From NCBI GenBank assembly GCA_002868945.1, contig PKTX01000006.1, forward strand, positions 46,963 to 110,962: a stretch of 64,000 bases of DNA, given 5' to 3'. This DNA comes from Desulfobulbaceae bacterium. GTDB lineage: Bacteria > Desulfobacterota > Desulfobulbia > Desulfobulbales > SURF-16. Positions within the stretch are counted from its first letter, which is position 1. Every line of letters begins with the position of its first letter. The notes under the pieces are model-generated. The model was given only the letters and a program-made list of their open reading frames with translations. It was not told the DNA's origin and made no database searches. The position numbers were made by a program, and so were the translations under genes. Positions 35,235 to 44,189 of the stretch are shown in pieces.

Positions 35235-35654
35235 TCAGATCTGCAGGTTCATTTTGGTGAGAATGGCGGCCAGATAACTGCTCTCCCGGGCACTCAGCTG
35301 TGAGGTGAGGTCCTGGGTGAGTTTGATGTGCAGCCGGTGGTGTTCCTCGAAAAGTTCATGGCCCCTTGCGGTCAGGTGAACCAGCACTGAACGGCGATCC
35401 TCCTCGTCTTTTTCCCGTTCAACCACGCCCTGTCTGGTCAGGCCGTCCACCATCACCGTGATGGTGCCGGTGGTAAGCCCCATCTGCTCGGCCAGTTCCT
35501 TCATGCGCAACTTGCCGGCCTGACCGATCACCTCGATGGCATGCATCTGGGTGGGTGACAGGCCCGATTCCTTTACCACCTCCTGTTCCCAGGAGGAAAT
35601 CTTGTCGTAAAATTCAATGATCAGTTGGCTGAGATATTCCAGTTTCGCGTCCAT
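35235..35654 (-). CDS. MarR-family transcriptional regulator
   Basis: LSPTQMHAIEVIGQAGKLRMKELAEQMGLTTGTITVMVDGLTRQGVVEREKDEEDRRSVLVHLTARG. Confidence 0.9.
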   Translation of the reverse strand: MDAKLEYLSQLIIEFYDKISSWEQEVVKESGLSPTQMHAIEVIGQAGKLRMKELAEQMGLTTGTITVMVDGLTRQGVVEREKDEEDRRSVLVHLTARGHELFEEHHRLHIKLTQDLTSQLSARESSYLAAILTKMNLQI

Positions 35655-35677
35655 TTTTTTTAGTTCCGTAAAGGGGT

Positions 35678-36358
35678 TCAGGCCAGATGCGGGACCAGGG
35701 AGATGGTGGCAAAAAGCAAGGTGATGACACCGGCGCCACACATTATGACGCTTTCCGCCCACGGTTGCCTCAGCCGGTGGAGTAGACCGGTGACCTTGAA
35801 AATGGCATAGATCACGGCAGCCACGGCCATGGCCGTGGTCAGGGCGTAGGCGGCAAAGACCAGGGTCGCCTTGACGATATTGCCTGAATCAATGGCATAG
35901 CCATACATGATGGCCACGGTGGGACAGGGAATAATCATATTGACAAACCCGACGCTGAACAGGGCCACGGCAGTAACCCGTTCTTTTTTGATCCATCCGG
36001 GCTGGTGGTCATGATGCTCATGCTGGTCGTGATCATGGCTGTGCAGGATGGTCGGCCTGATAGTCAGAAGCAGACCGATACCGACCAAGGCCAGGCCGGT
36101 GCCGATCTCCACCCACCACTGCATATTGGTGGGGATGAGCTGGGAAATGGCGCCCAGGCTGGCGCCCAGGACAATGCAGGCCACGGCCGTTCCCAGCAGA
36201 AAGGCCATTGTCAGGTAACTGACCTCTTTGGCATCCTTTTTGCCGGCCACAAAGGGGGCCAGCACCAACCAGGAGTGGCCGCAGGGGTTGATGCCGTGGA
36301 TGAGCCCCAGCACCAGGCTTGACTGCATGGCCATCCAGAAAAAAGAGTCATATTCCAT
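35678..36358 (-). CDS. TauE/RcnA/UreH-like transporter with His-rich loop
   Basis: GLIHGINPCGHSWLVLAPF, HSHDHDQHEHHDHQ, multiple TM helices. Confidence 0.75.
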   Translation of the reverse strand: MEYDSFFWMAMQSSLVLGLIHGINPCGHSWLVLAPFVAGKKDAKEVSYLTMAFLLGTAVACIVLGASLGAISQLIPTNMQWWVEIGTGLALVGIGLLLTIRPTILHSHDHDQHEHHDHQPGWIKKERVTAVALFSVGFVNMIIPCPTVAIMYGYAIDSGNIVKATLVFAAYALTTAMAVAAVIYAIFKVTGLLHRLRQPWAESVIMCGAGVITLLFATISLVPHLA

Positions 36359-36419
36359 TATGGTGTTCTCCTTGATCTCTCTGGTACCGGCGCGTAGCCG
36401 AATCCGTAGAGATTATCCT

Positions 36420-36506
36420 GTGCCACACGGGTACTTCTTGCAGGGCGTGCTTATTTTTTTTCGCACTCCTTGATCTCCATCGAAATGATCCGTTCTGGGC
36501 AGACAC
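36420..36506. repeat. Partial copy of dispersed repeat (as at 1..98)
   Basis: gtacttcttgcagggcgtgcttatttttttcgcactccttgatctcc..cgaaatgat...ctgggcagacac. Confidence 0.65.
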
Positions 36507-36850
36507 TATCTTGTCTGCCTTGCCCCAAGGCGGGCTCACTCCCTGCCGGTCAGGGGCATCCCGCATCAGGGCCCTTCCTCCGCGACCTTACACGTTTTTA
36601 CAGCCTTCTTCGGCCACAGTCTGGCGTGGAATGCCTTTCTCCCCGTGTGGTTTCTCTTTTTTTGTTCAGCGAGGCGCGGCAACGCTCCTGACCTGATTCC
36701 TCCGGTGCGACAACGGCATACCCTATTCAGGGGCTGAGATCTTGTAAGATAGCCAATATTGTTTGACAGTCAAGCTAAAAAAGGTCGCCACCTAAAGCGC
36801 TCCAATCAACAAGCATCTTGCCGCCCTTGTTGCTCTTGATTCAATGGTGG

Positions 36851-36866
36851 TGGCATGTCCCTTGCG
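36851..36866 (+). promoter_or_regulatory. Putative sigma-54 promoter TGGCATGTCCCTTGCG
   Basis: TGGCATG-N4-TTGC, near-consensus; upstream of the porin at 36989. Confidence 0.65.
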
Positions 36867-36900
36867 TTTGGTAAAAAAGTTCGTCTTGCCTAAAAAAACC

Positions 36901-36929
36901 TTGACCCGCAAAATACATCGGTGTATTAG
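36901..36929 (+). promoter_or_regulatory. Putative sigma-70 promoter TTGACC-N17-TATTAG overlapped by palindrome ATACATCGGTGTAT
   Basis: Read directly; palindrome at 36913-36926. Confidence 0.45.
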
Positions 36930-36988
36930 CGCTAAGTAAAGAATTTAGGCAGCACTAACTTTTATTTTTTAATGCAAGGAGATGTGTG

Positions 36989-38335
36989 ATGAAGAAAATG
37001 GCTGTGTTGTTGGCTGGTCTGACTCTGGCGGCCTCCCCTGTGGCGGCAAACGAGTATGATGACCGCTTGTCCTCCCTGGAGGCCATGGTGGAAAAATTAA
37101 CGGGTTCCATTGTCGAGAGGGATAGAACCATTGATCAGTTGCAACAATCCCTGCGGCGTCTGGACGCCTCTGAGCAAACAACACCGGCGGCGGCCCGGCA
37201 GGAGGCGGTGGTGGTGAGCAAGGATGAGGTGCGCCGGATAGTGGCCGAGTTCAACGACAAAAGTCCAGAACCGGATTTTTTGTCAAGGTTCTCTTTTGGC
37301 GGCTACGGTGAAATCCATGCCAATATCGCCGAAGGCGATGATGCGGGCGGCGATTCAAACGACCAGCTTGATATCCACAGGTTTGTCACCTATGTTGGCT
37401 ATGATTTTGCCGATTGGCTGAAGTTTACCTCTGAAATCGAGATTGAGCATGCCATGGTTTCCTCAGGCGACGGCGGCGAACTGGAGCTTGAGCAGGCCTA
37501 TCTCGATTTTCTGCTCAGTGACTACGCCAATATCAGGGTGGGCAGGACGCTGGTGCCGGTGGGGTATCTCAACCAACACCATGAACCCACCACCTTTAAC
37601 GGCGTGGAGCGGCCAAACTTCTACAAGTATGTTGTGCCCACGACCTGGTGGTCGGACGGGATCGGTCTTTTCGGCGCCCTTGGTGATATCACCTATCAAC
37701 TCGCCTATCTTGGCGGCATGGACGGTTCCGGGGTGAGCAGCTCCGGTATCCGTGGTGGTCGGCTCAAGGAGAGGCCCAGTCTCAACGACCCTGCCTATGC
37801 CCTGCGTCTTGATTATACGCCCTTTGCCAGTCGTGATCTTACGCTTCGCTTGGGGACTTCCCTTTACTATTCCGGGCTTGATAATGGCAACAAGGGCAAC
37901 GATCCCGGCGTAGAGGCGGATCTGGCCATCTATGAGGCGGATTTCAGCTTCAGCTATGGCGATCTTGACCTGGTGGGGGCCATGGCCTGGGAGCGGATCG
38001 ATGGTGCCGAGAGTTTGGCGGCCGGTGTGGCTGAGGAGATCTTCGGTTATTATCTGGAGGCAGGCTATCATGTCATGCCGTCCGCCTGGCAGACCGGCAA
38101 GTTGGCCAATGCCGACGCCGTGTTCTTCGTCCGCTATGATGAGTATGACACCCAGGCGAACATGCCCACGGGCCAACTCGCTGATGCCGCGCAAGATAGG
38201 CGTGATTTGACCCTGGGTGTTTCTTTCTGGCCAACCACCAATGTGGTGGTCAAGGCTGACTATCAGATCCTCAGGTCTGATGCCGACGAAGACCCGGACA
38301 ATACCATCAATTTCGGTATTGGCTGGCAGTTCTAG
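36989..38335 (+). CDS. Outer-membrane porin (OprP/OprO-like) with N-terminal coiled coil
   Basis: Signal peptide, coiled coil DDRLSSLEAMVEKLTGSIVERDRTIDQLQQ, FSFGGYGEIHANI, NIRVGRTLVPVGYLNQHHEP, C-terminal ...INFGIGWQF. Confidence 0.85.
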   Translation: MKKMAVLLAGLTLAASPVAANEYDDRLSSLEAMVEKLTGSIVERDRTIDQLQQSLRRLDASEQTTPAAARQEAVVVSKDEVRRIVAEFNDKSPEPDFLSRFSFGGYGEIHANIAEGDDAGGDSNDQLDIHRFVTYVGYDFADWLKFTSEIEIEHAMVSSGDGGELELEQAYLDFLLSDYANIRVGRTLVPVGYLNQHHEPTTFNGVERPNFYKYVVPTTWWSDGIGLFGALGDITYQLAYLGGMDGSGVSSSGIRGGRLKERPSLNDPAYALRLDYTPFASRDLTLRLGTSLYYSGLDNGNKGNDPGVEADLAIYEADFSFSYGDLDLVGAMAWERIDGAESLAAGVAEEIFGYYLEAGYHVMPSAWQTGKLANADAVFFVRYDEYDTQANMPTGQLADAAQDRRDLTLGVSFWPTTNVVVKADYQILRSDADEDPDNTINFGIGWQF

Positions 38336-38343
38336 GGGGAGCA

Positions 38344-38607
38344 ATGAAGAAATATGTATTGCTCTTGCTGGTTATGGCTTCCGGGGGCTGCGTTTTCAGC
38401 CCCCCGGGGGACGCTGGTTCTCGCCTGGGGCGCCACTATTTTTTACGCGAATGCGCCCGGTGCCACGCCCTGATCTATCCGGAGGAACGCACTGCCGACC
38501 AGTGGCGGCATGTTTTGTTGCGCAAAAAAAACAAGCTCTCCCTGACCGGCGACCAGCTCACCAAGCTTGAAAAATATCTCATCGGCAATTCTCGCTCTCG
38601 GCGCTAA
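38344..38607 (+). CDS. Small monoheme cytochrome lipoprotein
   Basis: Lipobox ASGGC; single CARCH motif. Confidence 0.7.
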   Translation: MKKYVLLLLVMASGGCVFSPPGDAGSRLGRHYFLRECARCHALIYPEERTADQWRHVLLRKKNKLSLTGDQLTKLEKYLIGNSRSRR

Positions 38608-38786
38608 TGTAAAAAGCAAGGCGAGGGGCCTGGTTTTTTTCGTCAGATGGGTTATATGGATGGGGTATTTATCCCCGGGCAATGTGCCTGGTTTCGAGTA
38701 TCAGCTTCGCCTCGCCGCCCAAGGGCCATGGCCCTTGGGCGGCGAGGCCAGAGCCTTGCAACGTAAAATCCATTATGGAGTAAACC

Positions 38787-39479
38787 ATGATCTATTCTTC
38801 CGAAGTCGAAGAAATGTGCTGCGTGGCCAAGGGGCCGCGGAACGGCCCCTCGCCCATCCCCCAGGAGGGGGGCTGGACGCAGGTCAAGGAGATTAGTGAT
38901 GTCAGTGGTCTGACCCACGGCATAGGTTGGTGCGCCCCCCATCAGGGTGGCTGTAAGCTCACCCTGAATATCAAGAACGGCATCATTCAGGAGGCCCTCA
39001 TCGAGACGGTGGGCTGTACCGGCATGACCCACTCGGCGGCCATGGCTTCCGAGATTCTGCCCGGCAAGACCATTCTTGAGGCCTTAAACAGCGACCTGGT
39101 CTGCGATGCCATCAACGTGGCCATGCGGGAGCTCTTCCAGCAAATCGTCTATGGCCGCAGTCAGTCCGCCTTTTCCGAGGGAGGCCTGCCCATCGGCGCC
39201 GGCCTGGAGGATCTCGGCAAGGGGCTGCGTTCAGTCACCGGTTCCATGTATGGCACGGCGCGCAAGGGCCCCCGCTATCTGGAGATGGCCGAGGGCTATG
39301 TTCTGGAGCTGGGCCTGGACGCACATGACGAGATTATCGGCTATAAATTCGTCCACCTCGGCCTGATGATGGATGCCGTCAAAAAGGGCATTGACGCCAA
39401 CCAGGCCCTGCAGGATGCCACCGGTACCTACGGTCGCTTCGACGAGGCCGTCAAAACCATTGATCCCCGCAAGGAATAG
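38787..39479 (+). CDS. Iron-sulfur cluster assembly scaffold-like (NifU/IscU-type) protein
   Basis: CKLTLNIKNGIIQEALIETVGCTGMTHSAAMASEILPGKTILEAL; next to GGGtGRT protein. Confidence 0.78.
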   Translation: MIYSSEVEEMCCVAKGPRNGPSPIPQEGGWTQVKEISDVSGLTHGIGWCAPHQGGCKLTLNIKNGIIQEALIETVGCTGMTHSAAMASEILPGKTILEALNSDLVCDAINVAMRELFQQIVYGRSQSAFSEGGLPIGAGLEDLGKGLRSVTGSMYGTARKGPRYLEMAEGYVLELGLDAHDEIIGYKFVHLGLMMDAVKKGIDANQALQDATGTYGRFDEAVKTIDPRKE

Positions 39480-39496
39480 GCACTGAGGAGAAGAGC

Positions 39497-40492
39497 ATGT
39501 CACTATTTGAAGGATATGAGAGAAGGATCGATCAGATTACACCGGTGCTGGACCAGTACGGGATCGGCTCCCTGGAGGAGGCCCGCGCCATCTGCGAGGA
39601 GTATGGCGTGGATGTCTATACCCTGGTCAAGGAGATTCAGCCCATTTGTTTTGAAAACGCCTGCTGGGCCTATATAGTCGGCGCCGCCATCGCCATTAAA
39701 AAGAAGCTCACCGTGGCCTCCGATATTGCCGCCGCCCTTGGTGAGGGTTTGCAGAGTTTCTGCATCCCCGGTTCGGTGGCCGCTGATCGCAAGGTGGGGC
39801 TGGGGCACGGCAATCTGGCGGCCATGCTGTTGCGCGACGAGACCAGGTGCTTTGCCTTTTTGGCCGGGCACGAATCCTTTGCCGCGGCCGAGGGTGCCAT
39901 TGGTATTGCCAAGAGCGCCAACCGGGTGCGGCAGGAGCCCCTCAAGGTTATCTTGAATGGCCTGGGCAAGGACGCGGCCCACATCATCGCCCGCATCAAC
40001 GGCTTTACCCATGTCAAGACCGCCTTTGATTACAGCACGGGCGAGGTGCGCATTGTCGAGGAGACCGTGTATTCCGAAGGTGATCGCGGCAAGGTCCGCT
40101 GCTACGGCGCCGATGATGTCCGCGAGGGCGTTGCCATCAACCACCTGGAGGGTGTTGATGTCTCCATCACCGGCAACTCCACCAACCCCACCCGTTTTCA
40201 GCATCCGGTGGCCGGCACCTATAAGAAGGAGTGCGTTCAGCAGGGTAAGAAGTATTTTTCCGTGGCCTCGGGTGGCGGTACCGGCCGTACCCTGCATCCG
40301 GACAACATGGCCGCCGGTCCTGCCTCCTACGGCATGACCGACACCATGGGGCGCATGCATTCCGATGCCCAGTTTGCCGGCTCTTCCTCGGTACCGGCCC
40401 ACGTGGAGATGATGGGCCTGATCGGTATGGGCAACAACCCCATGGTTGGTGCCACTGTAGCGGTAAGCGTTGCCCTGGAGCAGGCCGCCTGA
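39497..40492 (+). CDS. GGGtGRT protein (function unknown)
   Basis: SVASGGGTGRTLHPDNMAAGPASYGMTDTMGRMHSDAQF motif. Confidence 0.9.
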   Translation: MSLFEGYERRIDQITPVLDQYGIGSLEEARAICEEYGVDVYTLVKEIQPICFENACWAYIVGAAIAIKKKLTVASDIAAALGEGLQSFCIPGSVAADRKVGLGHGNLAAMLLRDETRCFAFLAGHESFAAAEGAIGIAKSANRVRQEPLKVILNGLGKDAAHIIARINGFTHVKTAFDYSTGEVRIVEETVYSEGDRGKVRCYGADDVREGVAINHLEGVDVSITGNSTNPTRFQHPVAGTYKKECVQQGKKYFSVASGGGTGRTLHPDNMAAGPASYGMTDTMGRMHSDAQFAGSSSVPAHVEMMGLIGMGNNPMVGATVAVSVALEQAA

Positions 40493-40515
40493 CCTGTCTG
40501 CCTCCCTCTTCTGTA

Positions 40516-40562
40516 GAGTAAAGCGGCATCATCCGTCTCCCGGGTGGTGCCGCTTTTTTTGT
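40516..40562 (+). terminator. Intrinsic terminator
   Basis: AAAGCGGCATCATCCG...CCGGGTGGTGCCGCTTTTTTT. Confidence 0.85.
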
Positions 40563-40862
40563 TGTGAGCAGGCCGTTGTGCAGGTGCCGCCCCGCTGGTT
40601 GGTTCTATGGATTGCGCACGGCCAATTCCGGGAAAATGAAGACCGAGGCATATGGTGTTCATGACGGGTCTGTGAGGCATGCTTGTCAGACCGGCGACTT
40701 GCCGGACAAGAGAGCTCCATGATCGGGCCGCAGCTGGTAATTGTAACTATTTGATATTGTTTTTGATCGCTTTTTTTGCTGGTATTTATTGCGGTATGAG
40801 GCTATGGTTCACGACTTTTTTGCAAGGAGTTGCGCGGATTTATTATGCGCCTTGCTTCGAAG

Positions 40863-41003
40863 GTGCCTGTCCAGAAATGGCCCTTTCACCCGATCTCGGC
40901 GTCATGCTCAAAAAATAATGCTCGGAATATCGTATATATGCCTGCGCTTATTTTTCTCGCAGTCCTTGATCTCGGACGAAAAGGACTATTTCTGGACAGA
41001 CAC
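40863..41003. repeat. MITE-like element, family C (GTGYCTGTCCAGAAATRG termini)
   Basis: gtgcctgtccagaaatggcccttt ... aaaaggactatttctggacagacac inverted termini. Confidence 0.75.
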
Positions 41004-41458
41004 TAGAAAGTATGTTGGGGGCGGGCCGGTTTTTCTTCCCACTGCTCGGTGATGGATGAGCCAGGAAAGCGGGCCTTTTTGTATGTGAACATGTTGCACG
41101 TTGGTCGGACCTTTTGCACGGGGCGGCCACAACCTTTCCGAAACATGAAAAAATTATGTCTTGAGAGTGCCAAGCGTAAATATACGCAACAACGGCACGA
41201 GGGAACGTATCACTCTCTCTGGTACAGAGAGGGATGGCGGGCCGAATGGCAGCGATTTACCACTGCGGACGGTCAAAACAAATTCACCTTTAAGGAGATG
41301 CCGGCCCATCGGCGTAGATTGGCCATCCGTATGGCCAATCTTGATAAGCATCAGGTGGCGGATGTCTCCGAGGGAGAGCAGGATTTCTCCCTGGCGGCCG
41401 AGGCTGTTGACACGCCTGAAAGGCAGAGGAATACGGTTATTCGTCGGAAATCAGGTAA

Positions 41459-41560
41459 GGGTATCTTGAATAATTAGATATTTTATTTTCGTAGCGACGA
41501 AAAAAATCGAGCAGGTAAACGAGCCTGCGAGACTCCCAAAAAGCAATTATTCAAGATGGC
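41459..41560. repeat. MITE-like palindromic repeat, family A
   Basis: gggtatcttgaataattagatatttt ... aagcaattattcaagatggc; inverse orientation of the 21.7 kb copy. Confidence 0.82.
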
Positions 41561-41664
41561 CGTAAGCAATAGGCCTGCCGCTTTCATGGTTCCCTTGTAA
41601 AAGAGGCCGGAGCCGCCGCGACAGGTCTCCTGCTAAAGCGGCTTGGCTGCCTGTCCAGAACGGA

Positions 41665-42051
41665 TCATGGGGCATCCAGCCACTGGCCAATAGCCGGTTC
41701 CAGATAAAGAGTGTCAAGCAGCGCCGTGGCCCAGTTTTCTCCCTGCTCGTTGAGCCGCCGCACCAATCGCACCGCCATAACCTGTACTGCCGGCAGGTCG
41801 CTCCAGACAACTGTTTCCAGAAAACGCCAGTAGAGCGGGTTAAGCTCACCACAGGCCAGTTCGTCCTGACATTGGCCACAGATCATGATGGTATGCTCCA
41901 GCTCCGGTCGGGGTGGCAGCGGGGGGACTTCGTGGGGTGCCAGGGCTCTGCCGCCCTTGCCGCACAATTCGCAATGGGCGTGCGAGCGGCGGACAAGATC
42001 CTTGCCCAGCTGGGCGAGGTCATCCGGACGGGCCCGATAATGGTGTGCCAT
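41665..42051 (-). CDS. PhnA N-terminal-domain-like zinc-binding protein
   Basis: HAHCELCGKGG..LAPHEVPPLPPRPELEHTIMICGQCQDEL. Confidence 0.6.
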   Translation of the reverse strand: MAHHYRARPDDLAQLGKDLVRRSHAHCELCGKGGRALAPHEVPPLPPRPELEHTIMICGQCQDELACGELNPLYWRFLETVVWSDLPAVQVMAVRLVRRLNEQGENWATALLDTLYLEPAIGQWLDAP

Positions 42052-42154
42052 GGTGTCTCCTGCGCAGACATGACCTTTTTTTGATCTTGCCGCTTATAGT
42101 ATGCTGTTGCGCCGGGGAAAGCCACGTTTCTTCTTTGCCTGGTCACACAAAAAG

Positions 42155-42197
42155 AAAGGACTCCAGCCCCATGGGGCGTTGGAGTCCTTTTTTTGGT
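42155..42197 (-). terminator. Intrinsic terminator of dodecaheme gene
   Basis: aaaggactccagccccatggggcgttggagtccttttttt stem-loop. Confidence 0.8.
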
Positions 42198-42219
42198 AAC
42201 GGCAGTGCTGCCGGTGTAA

Positions 42220-43014
42220 CTACTTGTTCAGATCATGGGCAATGCCATGGCACTGGCCGCATTGAGGGAAGTTTTTGTGCATAACCTCGGGATGCGGTTC
42301 ACCGTGACAGGTGGAGCATTGCGGGATCATTTTGTGCGTCTCCTGGTGACAGGTGGCGCAGGTCAGTTTGGCATGTCGGGCCGGGTTGTCCTGCAGCTGC
42401 CTGAGGACATCACCATGACAGGCGGCACACTGCGAGGAGGGCACGTCGTTGGGATAGGCGACTTGGCGCGGCATATGCGCCTTGTGGCAGGTCAGACAAT
42501 CCTGCTGTTGCATATCCTTGCTGTGCGGGGAGTGACAATGCATGCAGTAGGGAATCATGCCGTGCTGGCTGCGATGACAGGTGGAACAGCTCACCTGGGT
42601 ATGTTTGCTTTCATACTGCTGAAGCTGGGCCATCTGGTCGGTGTGGCAGGTCAGGCAGGGCTCGGTGATGTTTTCGCCGATGCTGATAACCAGAGGCGTA
42701 TGAGGATTGTCGTGGCAGGAGAGGCAGTTGGTCAGCTCAAAATGGGCCGTGCCTTCATGGCAGTTGCTGCAGCTAGGGATAATGTCGCTGTCAGTGGGGG
42801 GATGGCCGTCGTGACATTCGATACAGGTCACCTCGGTTCTATGAGCCTCGCCGCTGCTGGCAATATCGCTGGGGGCCTTATCATGGCACTTGATACAGTC
42901 ATCCGGGGTCAGGGCGGCGCCATGGGCGGTGACGACACTGGCCAGCAGGGTCAGCAAGAAAGGGCCGGCCATGAGGCGACCAAGACGTTGTAGACGGTGA
43001 TAGAGATGCTTCAT
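42220..43014 (-). CDS. Dodecaheme c-type cytochrome
   Basis: 12 CXXCH motifs in 264 aa; signal peptide FLLTLLASVVTAHGA. Confidence 0.92.
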   Translation of the reverse strand: MKHLYHRLQRLGRLMAGPFLLTLLASVVTAHGAALTPDDCIKCHDKAPSDIASSGEAHRTEVTCIECHDGHPPTDSDIIPSCSNCHEGTAHFELTNCLSCHDNPHTPLVISIGENITEPCLTCHTDQMAQLQQYESKHTQVSCSTCHRSQHGMIPYCMHCHSPHSKDMQQQDCLTCHKAHMPRQVAYPNDVPSSQCAACHGDVLRQLQDNPARHAKLTCATCHQETHKMIPQCSTCHGEPHPEVMHKNFPQCGQCHGIAHDLNK

Positions 43015-43110
43015 TGTTCTCCCCTCTTTAGTTTAAGGAAAATATTTAGATATTTTAAAAATATAGACAACTGGTCTATGCGGCGCGTGGCTTTTTATTA
43101 CACGTTTTGT

Positions 43111-43124
43111 GCCAGATTATCGCC
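43111..43124 (-). promoter_or_regulatory. Possible sigma-54 promoter (minus strand CGGCGATAATCTGGCA)
   Basis: GG-N10-GC spacing upstream of the dodecaheme gene; weaker consensus match than 15275 or 36851. Confidence 0.35.
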
Positions 43125-43210
43125 GTTCGCCAAGGGACTGCTATCGTCTTGAAAAAGGGTGCTATTTTTTTTTATGATGGGGCCGGCGGCCTGAGGCGGT
43201 TTTTTGTTTC

Positions 43211-43247
43211 GGCCAGAATCTGGCCTGGCCGTGGCCAGTTTCTGGCC
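43211..43247. promoter_or_regulatory. Putative paired activator sites GGCCAGAATCTGGCC and GGCCAGTTTCTGGCC
   Basis: Two 15-bp palindromes with centres 22 bp apart; same motif as 14933-14968. Confidence 0.5.
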
Positions 43248-43456
43248 AGGTCACTGTGGGCTAACAAGCTGCTTTGATTATGATAAATGGAGAGAGGGCC
43301 GGGCTGGGTTTGGTTTTTTGTGGTCGGCTTGGCGCTGCTGCACCTCATCTGCCGGCCGCTTCATGTAAGGTGGGGCACCTGTGCTCTGCGGGAAGAAAAG
43401 AGGCGGAGCACTCGCTACTTTCTCCTGTTCATCCGCCCTGATAATGTTTATGTTCA

Positions 43457-43503
43457 ACTTTCCTTGCCTCAGCTGCGTTCGCTACGTTTTTCAACGGACT
43501 GCT
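43457..43503. repeat. Fragment of family B repeat
   Basis: tttccttgcctcagctgcgttcgctacgtttttcaacggact. Confidence 0.6.
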
Positions 43504-43579
43504 ATGGGGCAGTTGTTGCGGGAAAAGGTTTTGGGCGACTGCGACGCCCTGTAAATGAATAGTGTTGATGAGGGTAGAT

Positions 43580-43789
43580 ATGGAAAAGGTCTGTTTGAAC
43601 TGTAAATTCTTCAAGGTTGACGATCTGCAATCCGGCGTTTGTCGCAAGATTAAAGGTAAGGAGGCGCCGCGCCCCATGCAGCGCCATGCCGATACCTGCG
43701 GCGACTGGCAGGATGCCGGCCAGCAATACTCCATCCGCAAGGGGTGGCTGCAGGCGCAGCACAAAAAAGAGGCCCTGCCGAAAAATTAG
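43580..43789 (+). CDS. Small four-cysteine hypothetical protein
   Basis: MEKVCLNCKFFKVDDLQSGVCRKIKGKEAPRPMQRHADTCGDW. Confidence 0.6.
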   Translation: MEKVCLNCKFFKVDDLQSGVCRKIKGKEAPRPMQRHADTCGDWQDAGQQYSIRKGWLQAQHKKEALPKN

Positions 43790-44189
43790 CACGATCAGCC
43801 AAAAGGCCCGGGCCTTGTCGCCGTCCTCTTCTGTGTGGGGCGATTGGTATGGCTGTCGTGGAATTTCATGCCGAGCAGGTCTTTTTAAAATGGTAGGCTG
43901 TAGAATATGCTATGATATATTCGCCTTATGGCATGGGGGTGCTGCCCTGAAAATCGGTATGGCTATTCTTGCCTGGCAGACACGAGTTAGGCATTGCATT
44001 TTCGGCTGGAAGTCGTAAAAGAAAAAAGGCTTTATACTCCTTGCTCGGCTGGTGTGCGGCTGGGCATGGGTTGATCTCTTCGCCAACTGGAGAGCTGCCA
44101 TTGTCTCGCCGGCACGTGGCACAGGGCAGGGATGAAAAGAGGGTGGAGATCCGGCACCACCAGCTACGTGGCCCAGGTGTCGGCAGAAG

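Noticed and set aside
43287-43562. ORF MERGPGWVWFFVVGLALLHL... as a small membrane protein
   Set aside because: Overlaps a family B repeat fragment and lacks a convincing RBS; coding status not supportable.
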